Part shown: piece after piece, positions 26,992-36,535 of the stretch | How the letters are laid out: each line of letters starts with the position of its first letter | Numbering within the stretch: position 1 is the first letter of the stretch | Translations under genes and position numbers: made by a program | Notes under the pieces: model-generated | What the model was told of the DNA's origin: nothing | The model's database searches: none | What the model saw: the letters and a program-made list of their open reading frames with translations, nothing else | Assembly: GCA_046964515.1 (NCBI GenBank) | Contig: JBKUYM010000005.1 | Span: forward strand, 51,466 to 115,465 | Source: UMGS1663 sp046964515 | Lineage (GTDB): Bacteria > Bacillota > Clostridia > TANB77 > CAG-508 | Direction of reading: 5' to 3' | DNA: 64,000 nt

Positions 26992-27168
26992 ACAGTTACA
27001 AGAACACATACTAAATTATATAAAAAACAACCATATTATTTAGAAAAATTAAATTTTTATAAATTGCAATGTGAGAGCAATAATCATTATAATGAGCACT
27101 CAAAAAAAGAAATCGAAAAGATGTTAAAACAAATTTATAAATCCACAAATCCTATTTGCCTGCCCTAG
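26992..27168 (+). pseudogene. Possible remnant of a protein-coding gene (C-terminal end)
   Basis: A 177-base open frame without a start codon has a protein-like composition (charged, aromatic; for example 'YYLEKLNFYKLQC' and 'KKEIEKMLKQIY') and ends at TAG 27166. No RBS or upstream coding part exists, so it may be the end of a decayed gene. It lies in the 311-base gap 26941-27251, which otherwise holds only a terminator. Confidence 0.35.
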
Positions 27169-27192
27169 TATTTTTATTAGTTATAAATTTTT

Positions 27193-27229
27193 TCAAAAAA
27201 AGTTTACCTATCAATAAAATAGGTAAACT
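27193..27229 (-). terminator. Terminator of the gene at 27252-28094
   Basis: AGTTTACCTAT and ATAGGTAAACT form an 11-bp stem, followed by a T-run on the minus strand. Confidence 0.85.
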
Positions 27230-27251
27230 CTGTCTTTATCTCTATATTTTT

Positions 27252-28094
27252 CTAATTTTGTGCATCTCTGCCTTCTGGTAAAGCTGGTACTTCTAAAACC
27301 ACTCTTACTTTAAACATATATTTAACGGCTCTTACAATTTTACTTTCTTTAATTCTTTGCCATAAAGAAGGTTTTACCTCAAAAGTAGTCTGCTGTTCAT
27401 AGGTATCTTGTACTGGTTGTGTAGCTGGTTGCTCTTCTATTTTTTCTTCTACTATATTACTTACATTTTCCTCCGGTGTTGGAATTAGTTTTAAAGCATC
27501 TGCTACTTCTATACCAATATAACTTAATGCTTTTGATCTATCTTCTATTCTCTCCATATCTATTTCAATATGTAAATTAGATTCCAAATTCACAATTCTA
27601 GCATTGATTAACTTAACAGCATCTTGATAATTTTGAGATTTCTTGGATTTTGCTTTTCCAATAATTTCTAATGTTTCAATAATATCTTCTGGAAAATCAT
27701 CTTCTATTTCTTTTATAGAGTTTTTCCAACCCTCTTCTTTATTTTCCACATTTTCTAAAGTATCTTTTAAAACACCTGCTGCTGCAATATTTGCCTCTCT
27801 TTGACGAATCAATTCTTCTATTTGTTTTGTATTTTCTTCAAATTGGTTAGTAGCAAATTCCACTAATTCATAAGCAGCTTTATATACACTTGCTGGAAAA
27901 TTTTTCTTTTTTGGATATTCTATTAAATAGGTTTTTATAGATTCTATTAAATCCTTAAAGTAAGAATCCTCTTCTAATTGAATAATTTGTTTCTTACTCT
28001 TAGGGTTAATTAATTTTTCTACTTTATCAATATTAGACAATATTTTTTCTTCTGTGATTACCATTCTCACATTTACTATGCCAGATCTAGACAT
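27252..28094 (-). CDS. Uncharacterised mostly helical protein
   Basis: The 280-residue protein has no signal peptide. Residues 15-220 are predicted helical with coiled-coil-like stretches ('TKQIEELIRQREANIAAAG'); a Glu/Pro/Gln-rich linker (about 215-245) is followed by a basic segment 'SLWQRIKESKIVRAVKYM' that might bind membrane or nucleic acid. No family recognised. A GGAGG RBS precedes the ATG. It is transcribed with a following terminator and is probably monocistronic. Confidence 0.6.
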   Translation of the reverse strand: MSRSGIVNVRMVITEEKILSNIDKVEKLINPKSKKQIIQLEEDSYFKDLIESIKTYLIEYPKKKNFPASVYKAAYELVEFATNQFEENTKQIEELIRQREANIAAAGVLKDTLENVENKEEGWKNSIKEIEDDFPEDIIETLEIIGKAKSKKSQNYQDAVKLINARIVNLESNLHIEIDMERIEDRSKALSYIGIEVADALKLIPTPEENVSNIVEEKIEEQPATQPVQDTYEQQTTFEVKPSLWQRIKESKIVRAVKYMFKVRVVLEVPALPEGRDAQN

Positions 28095-28276
28095 TGTAAA
28101 CTCTCCTCCTTTGTCCTATGTATTTGTTATCTGTCTTACTTCATTCTACAAAAATTTACAATAGGATTCTTAATCTATTATATTTCAACTTCTATCTCAT
28201 TTTAATACATTTTCATCCTATGTGTCAATAGTCAAACTCGTATTTCCGTAAAATGTAACAGAACTGTAACAATTTT

Positions 28277-30166
28277 TTATTGTTTATCTTCTTGTTTTTC
28301 TTTATCCTTATTAATTTCTACATATCTTTTAATTTTCATGGTGGTTGTTTTTACAAATTCATCTTTTTTTATTTCTAAGTTTTTAATAGCTTTATAGGAT
28401 GGTGATTTTTTATTAATTAATTTTATTTGTTCCCAAATTATATCGTAAATTTGTTTTTCTGTTAAATTTTTTCCATGTCTTGCTTCAATTTCTTCATAGT
28501 TTGGAATAACTTTCACAGAAATCACTAACTCTTTTTCTCCTTCTTGTTCCTTTCCATATACCATACATTCTGCAATTTCTGGTATATCCCCTAATAATAA
28601 TTCTAATTCTTCAGGGTAAATATTTTTTCCATTTTGCGTAACAATCACATTTTTAGTTCTTCCTGTAATATATAAAAATCCTTCTTCATCTAAGTAACCC
28701 ACATCACCAGAGTGAAACCATCTATTACCGTTTTCATCTACCTCAATTACTTCTTTGGTTGCTTCTTCATCTTCATAATAGCCTAACATTAAAGTATCAC
28801 TTTTAATCAAAACTTCTCCTTCTTGTTTTTCATTTGGATGATCAATCTTTATTTCTGCACAAACAACTGCCTTTCCTGCAGAACCCACTTTAGGATTAAA
28901 TTCTGGCGTTAATGCTGCAATAGGTGCTGTTTCTGTTAAACCATATCCTTGTAGAAAAGAAATTCCAATATCTTGTACCCATTTTCCAACCTTTGGATCT
29001 ATTGGTGCTGCTGCAGATACAATAATTCTTAATTTTCCGCCCAAGTTTTCATAAATTTCATTAAATACCTTTTTCTTAATATCTACGCCTACGCCTTTTA
29101 AAGCATTCGTAATGTGAATCATAGAATTAACTAAGCCTGCTTTTCCACTCTTTTGGATAGTAGCGTTTATTTTTCTATACAAATTTTCAATTAAAAGTGG
29201 AACAGCCAATAAAGCCGTTGGTTTTGTTTCCTTTAAATCTGGTACAATATACTTTAATCCTTGACAAATTGCCACAGAACAACCATTAGCCATTGGTAAT
29301 AAAAAGCCTATACTAGATTCATAAGTATGATGTAATGGTAATACTGAAAATAATCTATCACTTTCATATAATTTTACATAGGCACTAACTGCATTTACAT
29401 TCTGAGCTAAGTTTTTATTAGAAATCATAACCCCTTTTGAATTAGAAGTCGTACCAGATGTAAAAATTAGTACTTTAAAAGCATCTGGATCTATTGGTAT
29501 TTCCATAAAAGACTGATCACCTGTTTCCACTAAAGCTTTTCCTTCTTTTAGGATAGTATCAAATCCAATATCTCTTCCTTCTAATATATCTTCACTATTC
29601 ATTTGAATAAAGTATTTTACTTCTGGTAACTTATCTTCTACCTTTTTTATAACTTCTTTTTTCTTTGTAGAGTAAATAACCGCAGCAGCTCTTGATCTTC
29701 TAATTACATTTTCTATTTCATTAGCTGGTAATTCTTTATCTACTGGTACAGCAACTCCAACGCCACAAAGTATAGCCATATAAGAAACGTACCAATTATA
29801 GGTATTTTCACCTATTATAACCACTCTTTGTTCTTGCAATCCATATTTTTTAGTAAGTGCTGTTCCTAAAGCAATAACATCATTTGCAAATTCTGTATAG
29901 GTAATTTGTTTAAATGCTTCTTTGGGATTAAATTTTTCTAGCATAAAAATATTATTCGCATACATTTCTTTCGATCTCGTAAAGATTTCTTTAATGGTTT
30001 GATAATTCGTTATTTCATATTGTTTTTGCTTTTCCTTCGGTGTAACTTCTGCTTTCTTCTTTAATTCTTCATAGTCTACTTTTACTTCTTCTATGTTCTC
30101 GATTTCTTTCATTTTTATTTTTGGAAATTTAAAATTTGGCATTTTAAAGTCTTTTAAGATTCTCAT
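28277..30166 (-). CDS. Long-chain fatty acid-CoA ligase (AMP-binding enzyme)
   Basis: The 629-residue adenylate-forming enzyme has the P-loop-like 'LIFTSGTTSNSKGVM', 'GYGLTETAP' and 'WFHSGDVGYLDEEGFLYITGRTK', typical of FadD-type ligases. It activates fatty acids with ATP and CoA. The N-terminal ~45 residues are a charged extension. The TetR gene starts just upstream, suggesting local repression in response to an acyl ligand. Confidence 0.88.
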   Translation of the reverse strand: MRILKDFKMPNFKFPKIKMKEIENIEEVKVDYEELKKKAEVTPKEKQKQYEITNYQTIKEIFTRSKEMYANNIFMLEKFNPKEAFKQITYTEFANDVIALGTALTKKYGLQEQRVVIIGENTYNWYVSYMAILCGVGVAVPVDKELPANEIENVIRRSRAAAVIYSTKKKEVIKKVEDKLPEVKYFIQMNSEDILEGRDIGFDTILKEGKALVETGDQSFMEIPIDPDAFKVLIFTSGTTSNSKGVMISNKNLAQNVNAVSAYVKLYESDRLFSVLPLHHTYESSIGFLLPMANGCSVAICQGLKYIVPDLKETKPTALLAVPLLIENLYRKINATIQKSGKAGLVNSMIHITNALKGVGVDIKKKVFNEIYENLGGKLRIIVSAAAPIDPKVGKWVQDIGISFLQGYGLTETAPIAALTPEFNPKVGSAGKAVVCAEIKIDHPNEKQEGEVLIKSDTLMLGYYEDEEATKEVIEVDENGNRWFHSGDVGYLDEEGFLYITGRTKNVIVTQNGKNIYPEELELLLGDIPEIAECMVYGKEQEGEKELVISVKVIPNYEEIEARHGKNLTEKQIYDIIWEQIKLINKKSPSYKAIKNLEIKKDEFVKTTTMKIKRYVEINKDKEKQEDKQ

Positions 30167-30205
30167 TTTATACGTCTCCTTTTATTTTTCGATTTTTGAT
30201 TCATT

Positions 30206-30784
30206 TTATACTTTCCTTAATTTTTTAATAAAGGCATTATCAATTTCTGCATATAATTCCGGTACTTCTATATTTTTTTCTCTTCTTAATTTGTAAATCA
30301 AACTAGAACATACAAATCCAAAAACACCAGAAGCAATCACATTTGGATCTGCTTGTATAATTTCTTGTTTTTTCATTCCTTCTTCTACAATTTCTTGTAT
30401 CATTTGAATGTATTCAAATACATAGTCTCTACACATTTTGCTTCTAGGACCGGTTCCCCATATTTGGCTTAAAATAATCGTCATAAAACTTTCATATTTT
30501 ACTAATACTTTTAATTCAATCAGTACAATTGCTCTTAATTTGTCTATAGAATTCGTTAATTTATCTGTTTTTATAGCAATACTATTTTTTAATAATTTAA
30601 CCCCTTCTTCTACTAAGAATTTAAAAATCTCTTCTTTACTAGAAAAATGATAATATAAGGTTCCTTTTGCAACACCTACTGTTGCTGTTATTTCTTCTAT
30701 ACTCGTTGCATCATATCCTTTTTCTGCAAACAATCGCATAGAAGTTTCGAATATCTTTCTTTTTGTTTTATTCATCCACTTCAC
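30206..30784 (-). CDS. TetR-family transcriptional regulator
   Basis: The 192-residue protein has an N-terminal helix-turn-helix ('LFAEKGYDATSIEEITATVGVAKGTLYYHFSS' region) and a helical ligand-binding C-terminus. It lies 39 bases upstream of the acyl-CoA ligase gene on the same strand. FadR-like regulators often control such ligases, but the operator is not identified. Confidence 0.88.
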   Translation of the reverse strand: MKWMNKTKRKIFETSMRLFAEKGYDATSIEEITATVGVAKGTLYYHFSSKEEIFKFLVEEGVKLLKNSIAIKTDKLTNSIDKLRAIVLIELKVLVKYESFMTIILSQIWGTGPRSKMCRDYVFEYIQMIQEIVEEGMKKQEIIQADPNVIASGVFGFVCSSLIYKLRREKNIEVPELYAEIDNAFIKKLRKV

Positions 30785-30851
30785 CTTTTTTAATAAAATC
30801 TTAAGTAATTATATAATTTTCTTGGTATTTTTGCAAGTAAATTCCAAAGAA

Positions 30852-30881
30852 AAAGGAAAGAATCCACTGCTTCTTTCCTTT
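30852..30881 (-). terminator. Terminator of mreB
   Basis: AAAGGAAAGAA and TTCTTTCCTTT form an 11-bp stem just after the stop codon, with a T-containing tract on the minus strand. Confidence 0.75.
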
Positions 30882-30885
30882 GTTC

Positions 30886-31896
30886 TCATTTTCTAGTCTT
30901 GCCATCTAAAGTATCTAAATTATCCAATGCTTTTCCTGTTCCTAAAGCAACACAGGAAACGGCATCTTGGGCTATCATAACATTGATTCCAGTTTTCTCT
31001 TGCAAAAGTTTATCTAAACCGTCTACCAAACAGCCCCCTCCTGTCATATAAATGCCTTTGTCACTAATATCTGCTGCTAATTCTGGTGGCGTCTTTTCTA
31101 AAACAGAATGCACAGCATCTACAATCATAAGAGCTGGTTCCATTAAAGCTTCTAACATTTCACTAGAATAAATCGAAACAGTCTTTGGAAGTCCTGTTAC
31201 TAAATCTCTTCCTCTAATATCCATTTGTGCATCTTGTATTTTTGGATATACACATCCAATATTTATTTTTAAATCCTCTGCAGTTCTTTCCCCTATCATA
31301 ACATTATGTTTTTTCTTGATATATTTTACAATTGCCTCATCAAATTTATCACCAGCAATTTTTAAAGAAGTACTAACCACAGAACCACCTAAAGAAATAA
31401 CAGCAATATCCGTAGTTCCTCCGCCAATATCTACCACCATATTGCCACATGGTTTTGAAATATCAATTCCTGCACCAATAGCTGCTGCAATTGGTTCTTC
31501 TATTAGGTATACTTTTCTAGCACCTGCTTGTGAAGCAGCATCAATTACTGCTTTTTTTTCTACTTCTGTTACTTGCGAAGGTATGCATATCATAATTCTT
31601 GGTGAAAATACAAATTTACCACATACTTTACCAATAAAATATTTTAACATTTTTTCTGTTACTGTATAATTAGAAATAACACCATCTCTTAACGGTCTAG
31701 TTGCTACAATATTTCCTGGTGTTCTTCCTAGCATTCTTCTTGCTTCTTTTCCTACAGCTAGTACATTTCCTGTATTATTATCTACTGCAACTACAGATGG
31801 TTCACGAAGTACAATTCCTTTTCCTTTTGCATAAGCAATTACAGTGGCTGTTCCTAAATCTATTCCAATATCTTGTCCAAAGCCGAACATTTGCAT
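30886..31896 (-). CDS. mreB: Rod-shape-determining actin homologue MreB (MreB/Mbl type)
   Basis: The 336-residue protein has the actin-fold phosphate motifs 'GIDLGTATVIAYAKGKG', 'VVDIGGGTTDIAVIS' and the adenosine motif 'GIYMTGGGCLVDGLD'. It forms membrane-bound filaments that direct lateral wall synthesis. It is not next to mreC/mreD here, so it may be an Mbl or MreBH paralogue; the symbol is approximate. Confidence 0.9.
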   Translation of the reverse strand: MQMFGFGQDIGIDLGTATVIAYAKGKGIVLREPSVVAVDNNTGNVLAVGKEARRMLGRTPGNIVATRPLRDGVISNYTVTEKMLKYFIGKVCGKFVFSPRIMICIPSQVTEVEKKAVIDAASQAGARKVYLIEEPIAAAIGAGIDISKPCGNMVVDIGGGTTDIAVISLGGSVVSTSLKIAGDKFDEAIVKYIKKKHNVMIGERTAEDLKINIGCVYPKIQDAQMDIRGRDLVTGLPKTVSIYSSEMLEALMEPALMIVDAVHSVLEKTPPELAADISDKGIYMTGGGCLVDGLDKLLQEKTGINVMIAQDAVSCVALGTGKALDNLDTLDGKTRK

Positions 31897-32033
31897 CTTC
31901 CTTTCAAGTATTTTTATCTCTTTTTCATTATTTCCGTTTTATTACAAATCTGTTACAATTATATTACGTTTTTATAAAAATAGCAATCTTTATCCTAAAA
32001 TTTTTTTAAGTTTCTATGAAAAGTATACCCAAA

Positions 32034-32064
32034 AAAAAGAAAACCTTACTAGTTTTCTTTTTTC
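32034..32064 (-). terminator. Terminator after the gene at 32086-32559
   Basis: AAAGAAAAC and GTTTTCTTT arms with a short loop, flanked by A- and T-runs. Confidence 0.75.
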
Positions 32065-32085
32065 TATAGCTTTTAAAAATTGTTT

Positions 32086-32559
32086 TTAGCCAAAATAGCA
32101 TAGTAGGATAATACTACTAATTAACATAGCAAAATTCATGGTTGGGTCAGATACTTTCTGTTCTTCTGTTATCTCTTCATTCATATTTTCTACTACATCT
32201 AACACCACTTTATCCACTTTATTATAATTAAATTTTCTTTCAAAATCTAATTTTTCTCCAGGTTTTAATTGCGTAATTTCTACATATTTTGTTCCCATTA
32301 ACACATCATGTTTGGAATAAAATTCTAATTTTATGTATTCATTTTTAATTGTTTGGTCTGTACTATTTACTAAATTCCCTGTAACTTGTCCGTTAACGGA
32401 TGTCGCTTTTACTTCTACTTGTATAGGTATATCTGCCTTTATGGTATAGCTTTTTTCATGGTATGTTGTATGAATTGCAAAGAAAATCATAATTTGAGAA
32501 AATAGAAAAAAAGCCACTACCAATATTGCATAAATAAAAAATGTTTTTAATCTTTGCAT
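32086..32559 (-). CDS. Uncharacterised membrane-anchored protein with extracytoplasmic beta-domain
   Basis: The 157-residue protein has a membrane helix at about 8-28, a middle domain rich in beta-type repeats ('VTGNLVNSTDQTIKNEYIKLEF', 'VEITQLKPGEKLDFERKF' style, as in FxLYD-like domains), and a C-terminal hydrophobic segment (about 142-157). No family was certain. It lies downstream of lexA on the same strand with 46 bases between. Confidence 0.6.
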   Translation of the reverse strand: MQRLKTFFIYAILVVAFFLFSQIMIFFAIHTTYHEKSYTIKADIPIQVEVKATSVNGQVTGNLVNSTDQTIKNEYIKLEFYSKHDVLMGTKYVEITQLKPGEKLDFERKFNYNKVDKVVLDVVENMNEEITEEQKVSDPTMNFAMLISSIILLCYFG

Positions 32560-32605
32560 AAATTTTCTCCATTCTTGGTTGTTCTAATTTTCCCTCTTTT
32601 GCTTC

Positions 32606-33262
32606 TTATTTTATTTTTCTAAATACACCAGATACTTTTCCTAGTATTTCACAATTAGGAACGATAATAGGATCCATTGTACTATTTTCTGGTTGTAAAC
32701 GGATGTGATCTTTTTCTTTGTAAAAAGTTTTAACAGTAGCTTCTTCTCCAATCAAAGCAACAACAATTTCTCCATTGTTAGCGGTATTCTGTTTTTTTAC
32801 TAAAATATAATCCCCATTTAAAATACCTGCTTCAATCATACTTTCTCCTCTTACAGTTAGCATAAAGCTTTCACTATTTCCTACAAAATCAAGAGGAATT
32901 GGAAAAGTATCTGTTACATTTTCTACTGCTAAAATTGGTTCTCCTGCTGTAATTTTACCAATTACAGGAACATCGACCATTTCTCTTCCAGTATATAAAT
33001 TCTTCATTTCTTGCTTCTTTTCTCCTGAAGCATTTTTGATTAGTCTAAGTGTTCTTCCTTTTTGATCTTCCTTCTTAATATATCCTTTTTCTGCTAATTT
33101 TGCTAAATATCCATGTACGGTAGCAGTAGAATTTAATCCTACCGCTTTACCAATTTCTCTTACTGAAGGTGGATAACCATTCTCATCTATTTGTTTTTCA
33201 ATAAATTTTAATATGGATTTTTCTCTTCTATTTATTTCCATAGGATCCTTTTTTTCTCTCAT
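32606..33262 (-). CDS. lexA: LexA repressor
   Basis: LexA represses the SOS regulon and self-cleaves when RecA is activated. The 218-residue protein has an N-terminal winged helix ('PSVREIGKAVGLNSTATVHGYL'), the Ala106-Gly107 cleavage bond in 'ITAGEP', and the catalytic Ser141/Lys178 dyad. No convincing GAACN4GTTC box stands upstream; a weak AAAC-N4-GTTT palindrome at 33319-33330 lies in the obg terminator loop and is a poor operator candidate. Confidence 0.95.
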   Translation of the reverse strand: MREKKDPMEINRREKSILKFIEKQIDENGYPPSVREIGKAVGLNSTATVHGYLAKLAEKGYIKKEDQKGRTLRLIKNASGEKKQEMKNLYTGREMVDVPVIGKITAGEPILAVENVTDTFPIPLDFVGNSESFMLTVRGESMIEAGILNGDYILVKKQNTANNGEIVVALIGEEATVKTFYKEKDHIRLQPENSTMDPIIVPNCEILGKVSGVFRKIK

Positions 33263-33311
33263 TTACATCACTCCTAATTTAATTTTACCTTATCTTATCA
33301 TACAAACAAAA

Positions 33312-33348
33312 AAATGTCAAACAAAAGTTTCAATTTCATTTGACATTT
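33312..33348 (-). terminator. Terminator of obg
   Basis: AAATGTCAAA and TTTGACATTT arms (33312-33321, 33339-33348) followed by a T-run on the minus strand, between obg and lexA. Confidence 0.8.
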
Positions 33349-33363
33349 CCTTATTTATTTAAA

Positions 33364-34635
33364 TTAATCGTACCATTCTAATTCCCAATCTACTACTTTT
33401 ACAGTATCACCTTCTTGTACACCTGCTTCTTTTAATTTTTGATTAACACCTATTTCGTCTAAACATTTTTGGAAATAATACATAGATTCATTATCTTCTA
33501 AATTTACTCTTCTCATGATATTTTGTACGGCTGGTCCATCAACTATAAACATGCCATCTTTTCGTGTAATCGTAAAGCTTTCTTGTTCTTCTAACGTATA
33601 TAATTTCTTTTCATCCACAGTTACTACTTCTTCTTTTGGTAATGTTTTTAGGACTTCTACTACTCTATTTAATAAATGGCTTATACCTTCTCCTGTTACA
33701 GCAGATATTTTATAGATTTCTAGTCCCTTTTCCTTTGCCATTTTTTCTAATTCTATATATAAATTTTCATCCTGCATACTATCTATCTTATTAGCTACTA
33801 TTATTTGTTTTCTTTTAGCTAATTTTTCACTATATTTTTCTAACTCTTCATTAATGGTTTTAAAGTCTTGTACTGGATTTCTCCCCTCTGAACCAGATAC
33901 ATCTATCACATGTAGTAATAGTCTTGTTCTTTCAATATGTCTTAAAAATTGAATACCTAAACCAGTTCCCTGACTAGCCCCTTCTATAATACCTGGAATA
34001 TCTGCTATTACAAAACTATCACCATGTTCTGATTGTACAACACCTAAATTAGGTTCCAAAGTGGTAAAGTGATAATCTGCTATTTTGGGTGTTGCAGAAG
34101 TCGTTCTTGCTAAAAATGTAGATTTGCCTACATTGGGAAATCCTACTAATCCTACATCTGCTAATAATTTTAATTCTAGAATTAACTCCTTTTCTACACC
34201 TTTTTCTCCATCTTGTGAAAAACGTGGAGCTTGTCTAGTAGAAGTCGCAAAATGCGTGTTTCCCTTTCCACCTTTTCCACCTGGCAAAATTAATGTTTTT
34301 TGTCCTTTTTGAGATAAATCGGCTAACACTTGTTCTGTTTTAGCATCTTTAATAATCGTTCCTATTGGTACCCCTATAAAAAGGTCTTCTCCACCTTTTC
34401 CATAACGTCTTCCGCCTTCTCCGTTTTTTCCACTTTCTGCTTTAAATTTCTTTTTAAAGCGAAAATCAATTAAGGTATTTGCATCTGGATCTACAAAAAA
34501 GTATACATCTCCACCTTTTCCGCCGTCTCCACCATCTGGTCCACCTGCTGCTACATATTTTTCTCTTCTAAAAGATACAGCGCCATTTCCGCCATCTCCT
34601 GCTTTTGCTATAATTTTGACATAGTCTGTAAACAT
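33364..34635 (-). CDS. obg: GTPase Obg
   Basis: Obg is an essential ribosome- and stress-linked GTPase. The 423-residue protein has a glycine-rich N-terminal Obg fold, G1 'GFPNVGKST', G3 'DIPG', G4 'NKID' and a C-terminal OCT domain ending in acidic residues. Order (trpS upstream, lexA downstream) shows no operon partner. rplU-rpmA, its usual neighbours, lie two kilobases away on the same strand. Confidence 0.97.
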   Translation of the reverse strand: MFTDYVKIIAKAGDGGNGAVSFRREKYVAAGGPDGGDGGKGGDVYFFVDPDANTLIDFRFKKKFKAESGKNGEGGRRYGKGGEDLFIGVPIGTIIKDAKTEQVLADLSQKGQKTLILPGGKGGKGNTHFATSTRQAPRFSQDGEKGVEKELILELKLLADVGLVGFPNVGKSTFLARTTSATPKIADYHFTTLEPNLGVVQSEHGDSFVIADIPGIIEGASQGTGLGIQFLRHIERTRLLLHVIDVSGSEGRNPVQDFKTINEELEKYSEKLAKRKQIIVANKIDSMQDENLYIELEKMAKEKGLEIYKISAVTGEGISHLLNRVVEVLKTLPKEEVVTVDEKKLYTLEEQESFTITRKDGMFIVDGPAVQNIMRRVNLEDNESMYYFQKCLDEIGVNQKLKEAGVQEGDTVKVVDWELEWYD

Positions 34636-34667
34636 ATTTTTCTCCTTTTGATTTTATTCTTTATTTT

Positions 34668-34802
34668 TTATAAGTCATTTTTTCTTCCTTCTATTCCATC
34701 TTGCGGTCTAAATGCAGGAGACATTATTAACATTAATTTCATTTTTCCTGCGAAAACAAATTCTGTTTTTGGAGGAATCTCAATAACATCTCCTTGTTGC
34801 AC
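34668..34802 (-). pseudogene. Probable C-terminal remnant of a cupin-fold protein
   Basis: An open frame of 44 codons after a possible GTG (34802) reads 'VQQGDVIEIPPKTEFVFAGK' and then a hydrophobic strand and 'SPAFRP', the core of small cupins. The frame continues upstream inside the trpS 3' end without a start. It has no RBS of note, so it is probably the truncated end of a former gene rather than an active one. Confidence 0.5.
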
Positions 34803-34819
34803 TTTTATTTTCTCTTCTT

Positions 34820-35836
34820 TTATTTTATAAAATAGTCTAATTTCATAGCTTTTTTCACTTTTTTCATAGTTTCTTTAGCAACAGCTTGTGCCTTTGTAGT
34901 TCCCTCTAATAAAATTTTATCTACTAATTCTGGATGTTGTTCATAATAATTTCTTTTTTCTCTAATTGGTCTTAAAGTTTCTATAATATTTTGTGCTAAT
35001 TGTTTTTTGCAAGCAACACAACCTCTTTTACCTGCTCTACACTCTTCACAAACATCATTAACTTCTTCTTGAGAACTAAATAATTGATGATAATAAGCAA
35101 CCATACAAATATCAGGATTTCCTAAATCATCTTTTTTTATTCTACCCGGGTCTGTAACAGCACTCATAACTTTTTTAGTAATCTCTTCCTCTGTATCTGC
35201 TAAATAAATAGCATTTCCTAGTGATTTTCCCATCTTATCATTTCCATCTAGCCCTTTAATTCTTTTACCGCTAGATAGAACCGCTTCTGGTTCTATTAAT
35301 ACTTCTCCATAAATACTATTAAATTTTCGTACAATTTCTCTACATTGTTCAATCAATGGTAACTGATCTTCTCCTACTGGTACCAATGCACCTTCAAAGG
35401 CTGTAATATCTGCCGCTTGGCTTACTGGATAACCTAAAAATCCATAAGTTACACTTTCTCCAAACAAATCCTTTTTTTGCGCAATTTCTGTTTTTACTGT
35501 AGGATTTCTTTGTAATCTAGCAATTGTTACCAAATTAGAGTAAAATACAGTAAGTTCAGCTACCTCAGGTATCATAGATTGTATATATATAGTACTTTTT
35601 TGTGGATCAATTCCACAAGCTAAATAATCCATAGCAACTTGTCTTACATTATTTCTGACTTTTTCTGGATTGTGAAAATTATCTGTTAAAGCTTGCACAT
35701 CTGCAATTAATATATATGGATCATACAATCCTGCATTTTGCATTTCTACTCTTGTTTTTAAGGAACCAAAATAATGACCAATATGCAATCTTCCTGTTGG
35801 TCTATCTCCTGTTAGAATACGTTTTTTATCTGTCAT
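34820..35836 (-). CDS. trpS: Tryptophanyl-tRNA synthetase
   Basis: The 338-residue class I synthetase has the HIGH-type 'RLHIGHYFGSL' and the KMSKS-type 'KMGKSLGN'. It also contains a Cys-rich insert 'CEECRAGKRGCVACKKQ' that may bind a metal, as in some clostridial enzymes. It charges tRNA-Trp. No T-box leader is evident in the 100 bases upstream, although the upstream region is short. Confidence 0.95.
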   Translation of the reverse strand: MTDKKRILTGDRPTGRLHIGHYFGSLKTRVEMQNAGLYDPYILIADVQALTDNFHNPEKVRNNVRQVAMDYLACGIDPQKSTIYIQSMIPEVAELTVFYSNLVTIARLQRNPTVKTEIAQKKDLFGESVTYGFLGYPVSQAADITAFEGALVPVGEDQLPLIEQCREIVRKFNSIYGEVLIEPEAVLSSGKRIKGLDGNDKMGKSLGNAIYLADTEEEITKKVMSAVTDPGRIKKDDLGNPDICMVAYYHQLFSSQEEVNDVCEECRAGKRGCVACKKQLAQNIIETLRPIREKRNYYEQHPELVDKILLEGTTKAQAVAKETMKKVKKAMKLDYFIK

Positions 35837-35942
35837 TTAAATTCCTCCTATTTTTCTAATTTTAGATATAATCTATTATATCTAATTTTTACCATTTTTA
35901 CAAGGTAAGAGCCTAAAGTTTTTACTTTTGGTCATAAAAAAG

Positions 35943-35966
35943 AAAGAGCTATTTTTTAGCTCTTCC
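35943..35966 (-). terminator. Terminator of the gene at 35979-36374
   Basis: AAGAGCT and AGCTCTT arms with an A/T loop and T-run on the minus strand. Confidence 0.8.
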
Positions 35967-35978
35967 TTTGTGTAACTC

Positions 35979-36374
35979 TTATTCAAAGAAGCCTATACAA
36001 TTTACAGCTTCTGATGCTTCATACATCTCCTGCTGTGCCTTTATCAGTTCTTCTTTAGCTTGAACTAGCTTCTCTTCCATAATTGGTTTTTGTCCTGCTG
36101 CCTGAACATAGATGTCGCACGGTTTTGTTGCTTCCAAAACTTCTTCAGGATTTGGATCCTTTGTAAATGCCAGCTTTCCAATATTCTTTACGACTTCTAA
36201 GAAAGCCTTATGTGCCGTTTTGGCAGTTTCTTTGAGGTTTATAAGTTCTTCTTTATACTCTACCACCTCTTGCGCACACGCTTCTACATTTTCAGTAGCT
36301 TCTTCTTCATTTCTTTGTGCGTCTGCTTTCATTAATGCAATTTCTCTACCATACTTTTCCCGTAAATTTACCAT
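35979..36374 (-). CDS. Uncharacterised coiled-coil protein; contains an in-frame CGG at codon 5
   Basis: The 131-residue protein is nearly all helix with Glu/Ala/Lys-rich heptads and no signal. A strong GGAGGAG RBS precedes the ATG. Codon five is CGG followed by GAA (CGGG, not CGGA); a +1 shift would hit a stop after ten codons. Codon use (CTC, CTG, AAG, GCG, CAG) is richer in G/C-ending codons than in the neighbours, suggesting recent transfer. No family recognised. Confidence 0.65.
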   Translation of the reverse strand: MVNLREKYGREIALMKADAQRNEEEATENVEACAQEVVEYKEELINLKETAKTAHKAFLEVVKNIGKLAFTKDPNPEEVLEATKPCDIYVQAAGQKPIMEEKLVQAKEELIKAQQEMYEASEAVNCIGFFE

Positions 36375-36496
36375 TTTGTCTCCTCCAATTCTTATTTTGA
36401 GTTACTTTTATTTAGTTATACTTCTATTATACGCTTTTAAAACCTCTCTTTTCTAGAAAAACTATGTTAACTTTTATAAAGTCTCTTTATCATAAA

Positions 36497-36533
36497 AAAA
36501 TAGACCCTAACTTGATTGTTAGAATCTATTTTA
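36497..36533 (-). terminator. Terminator of rpmA
   Basis: TAGA..CTAAC and GTTAG..TCTA arms with an intervening loop and T-run on the minus strand, just before the rpmA stop. Confidence 0.75.
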
Positions 36534-36535
36534 TT

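Noticed and set aside
33319..33330. LexA box AAAC-N4-GTTT upstream of lexA
   Set aside because: It lacks the outer G/C of the Firmicute consensus and lies in the loop of the obg terminator.
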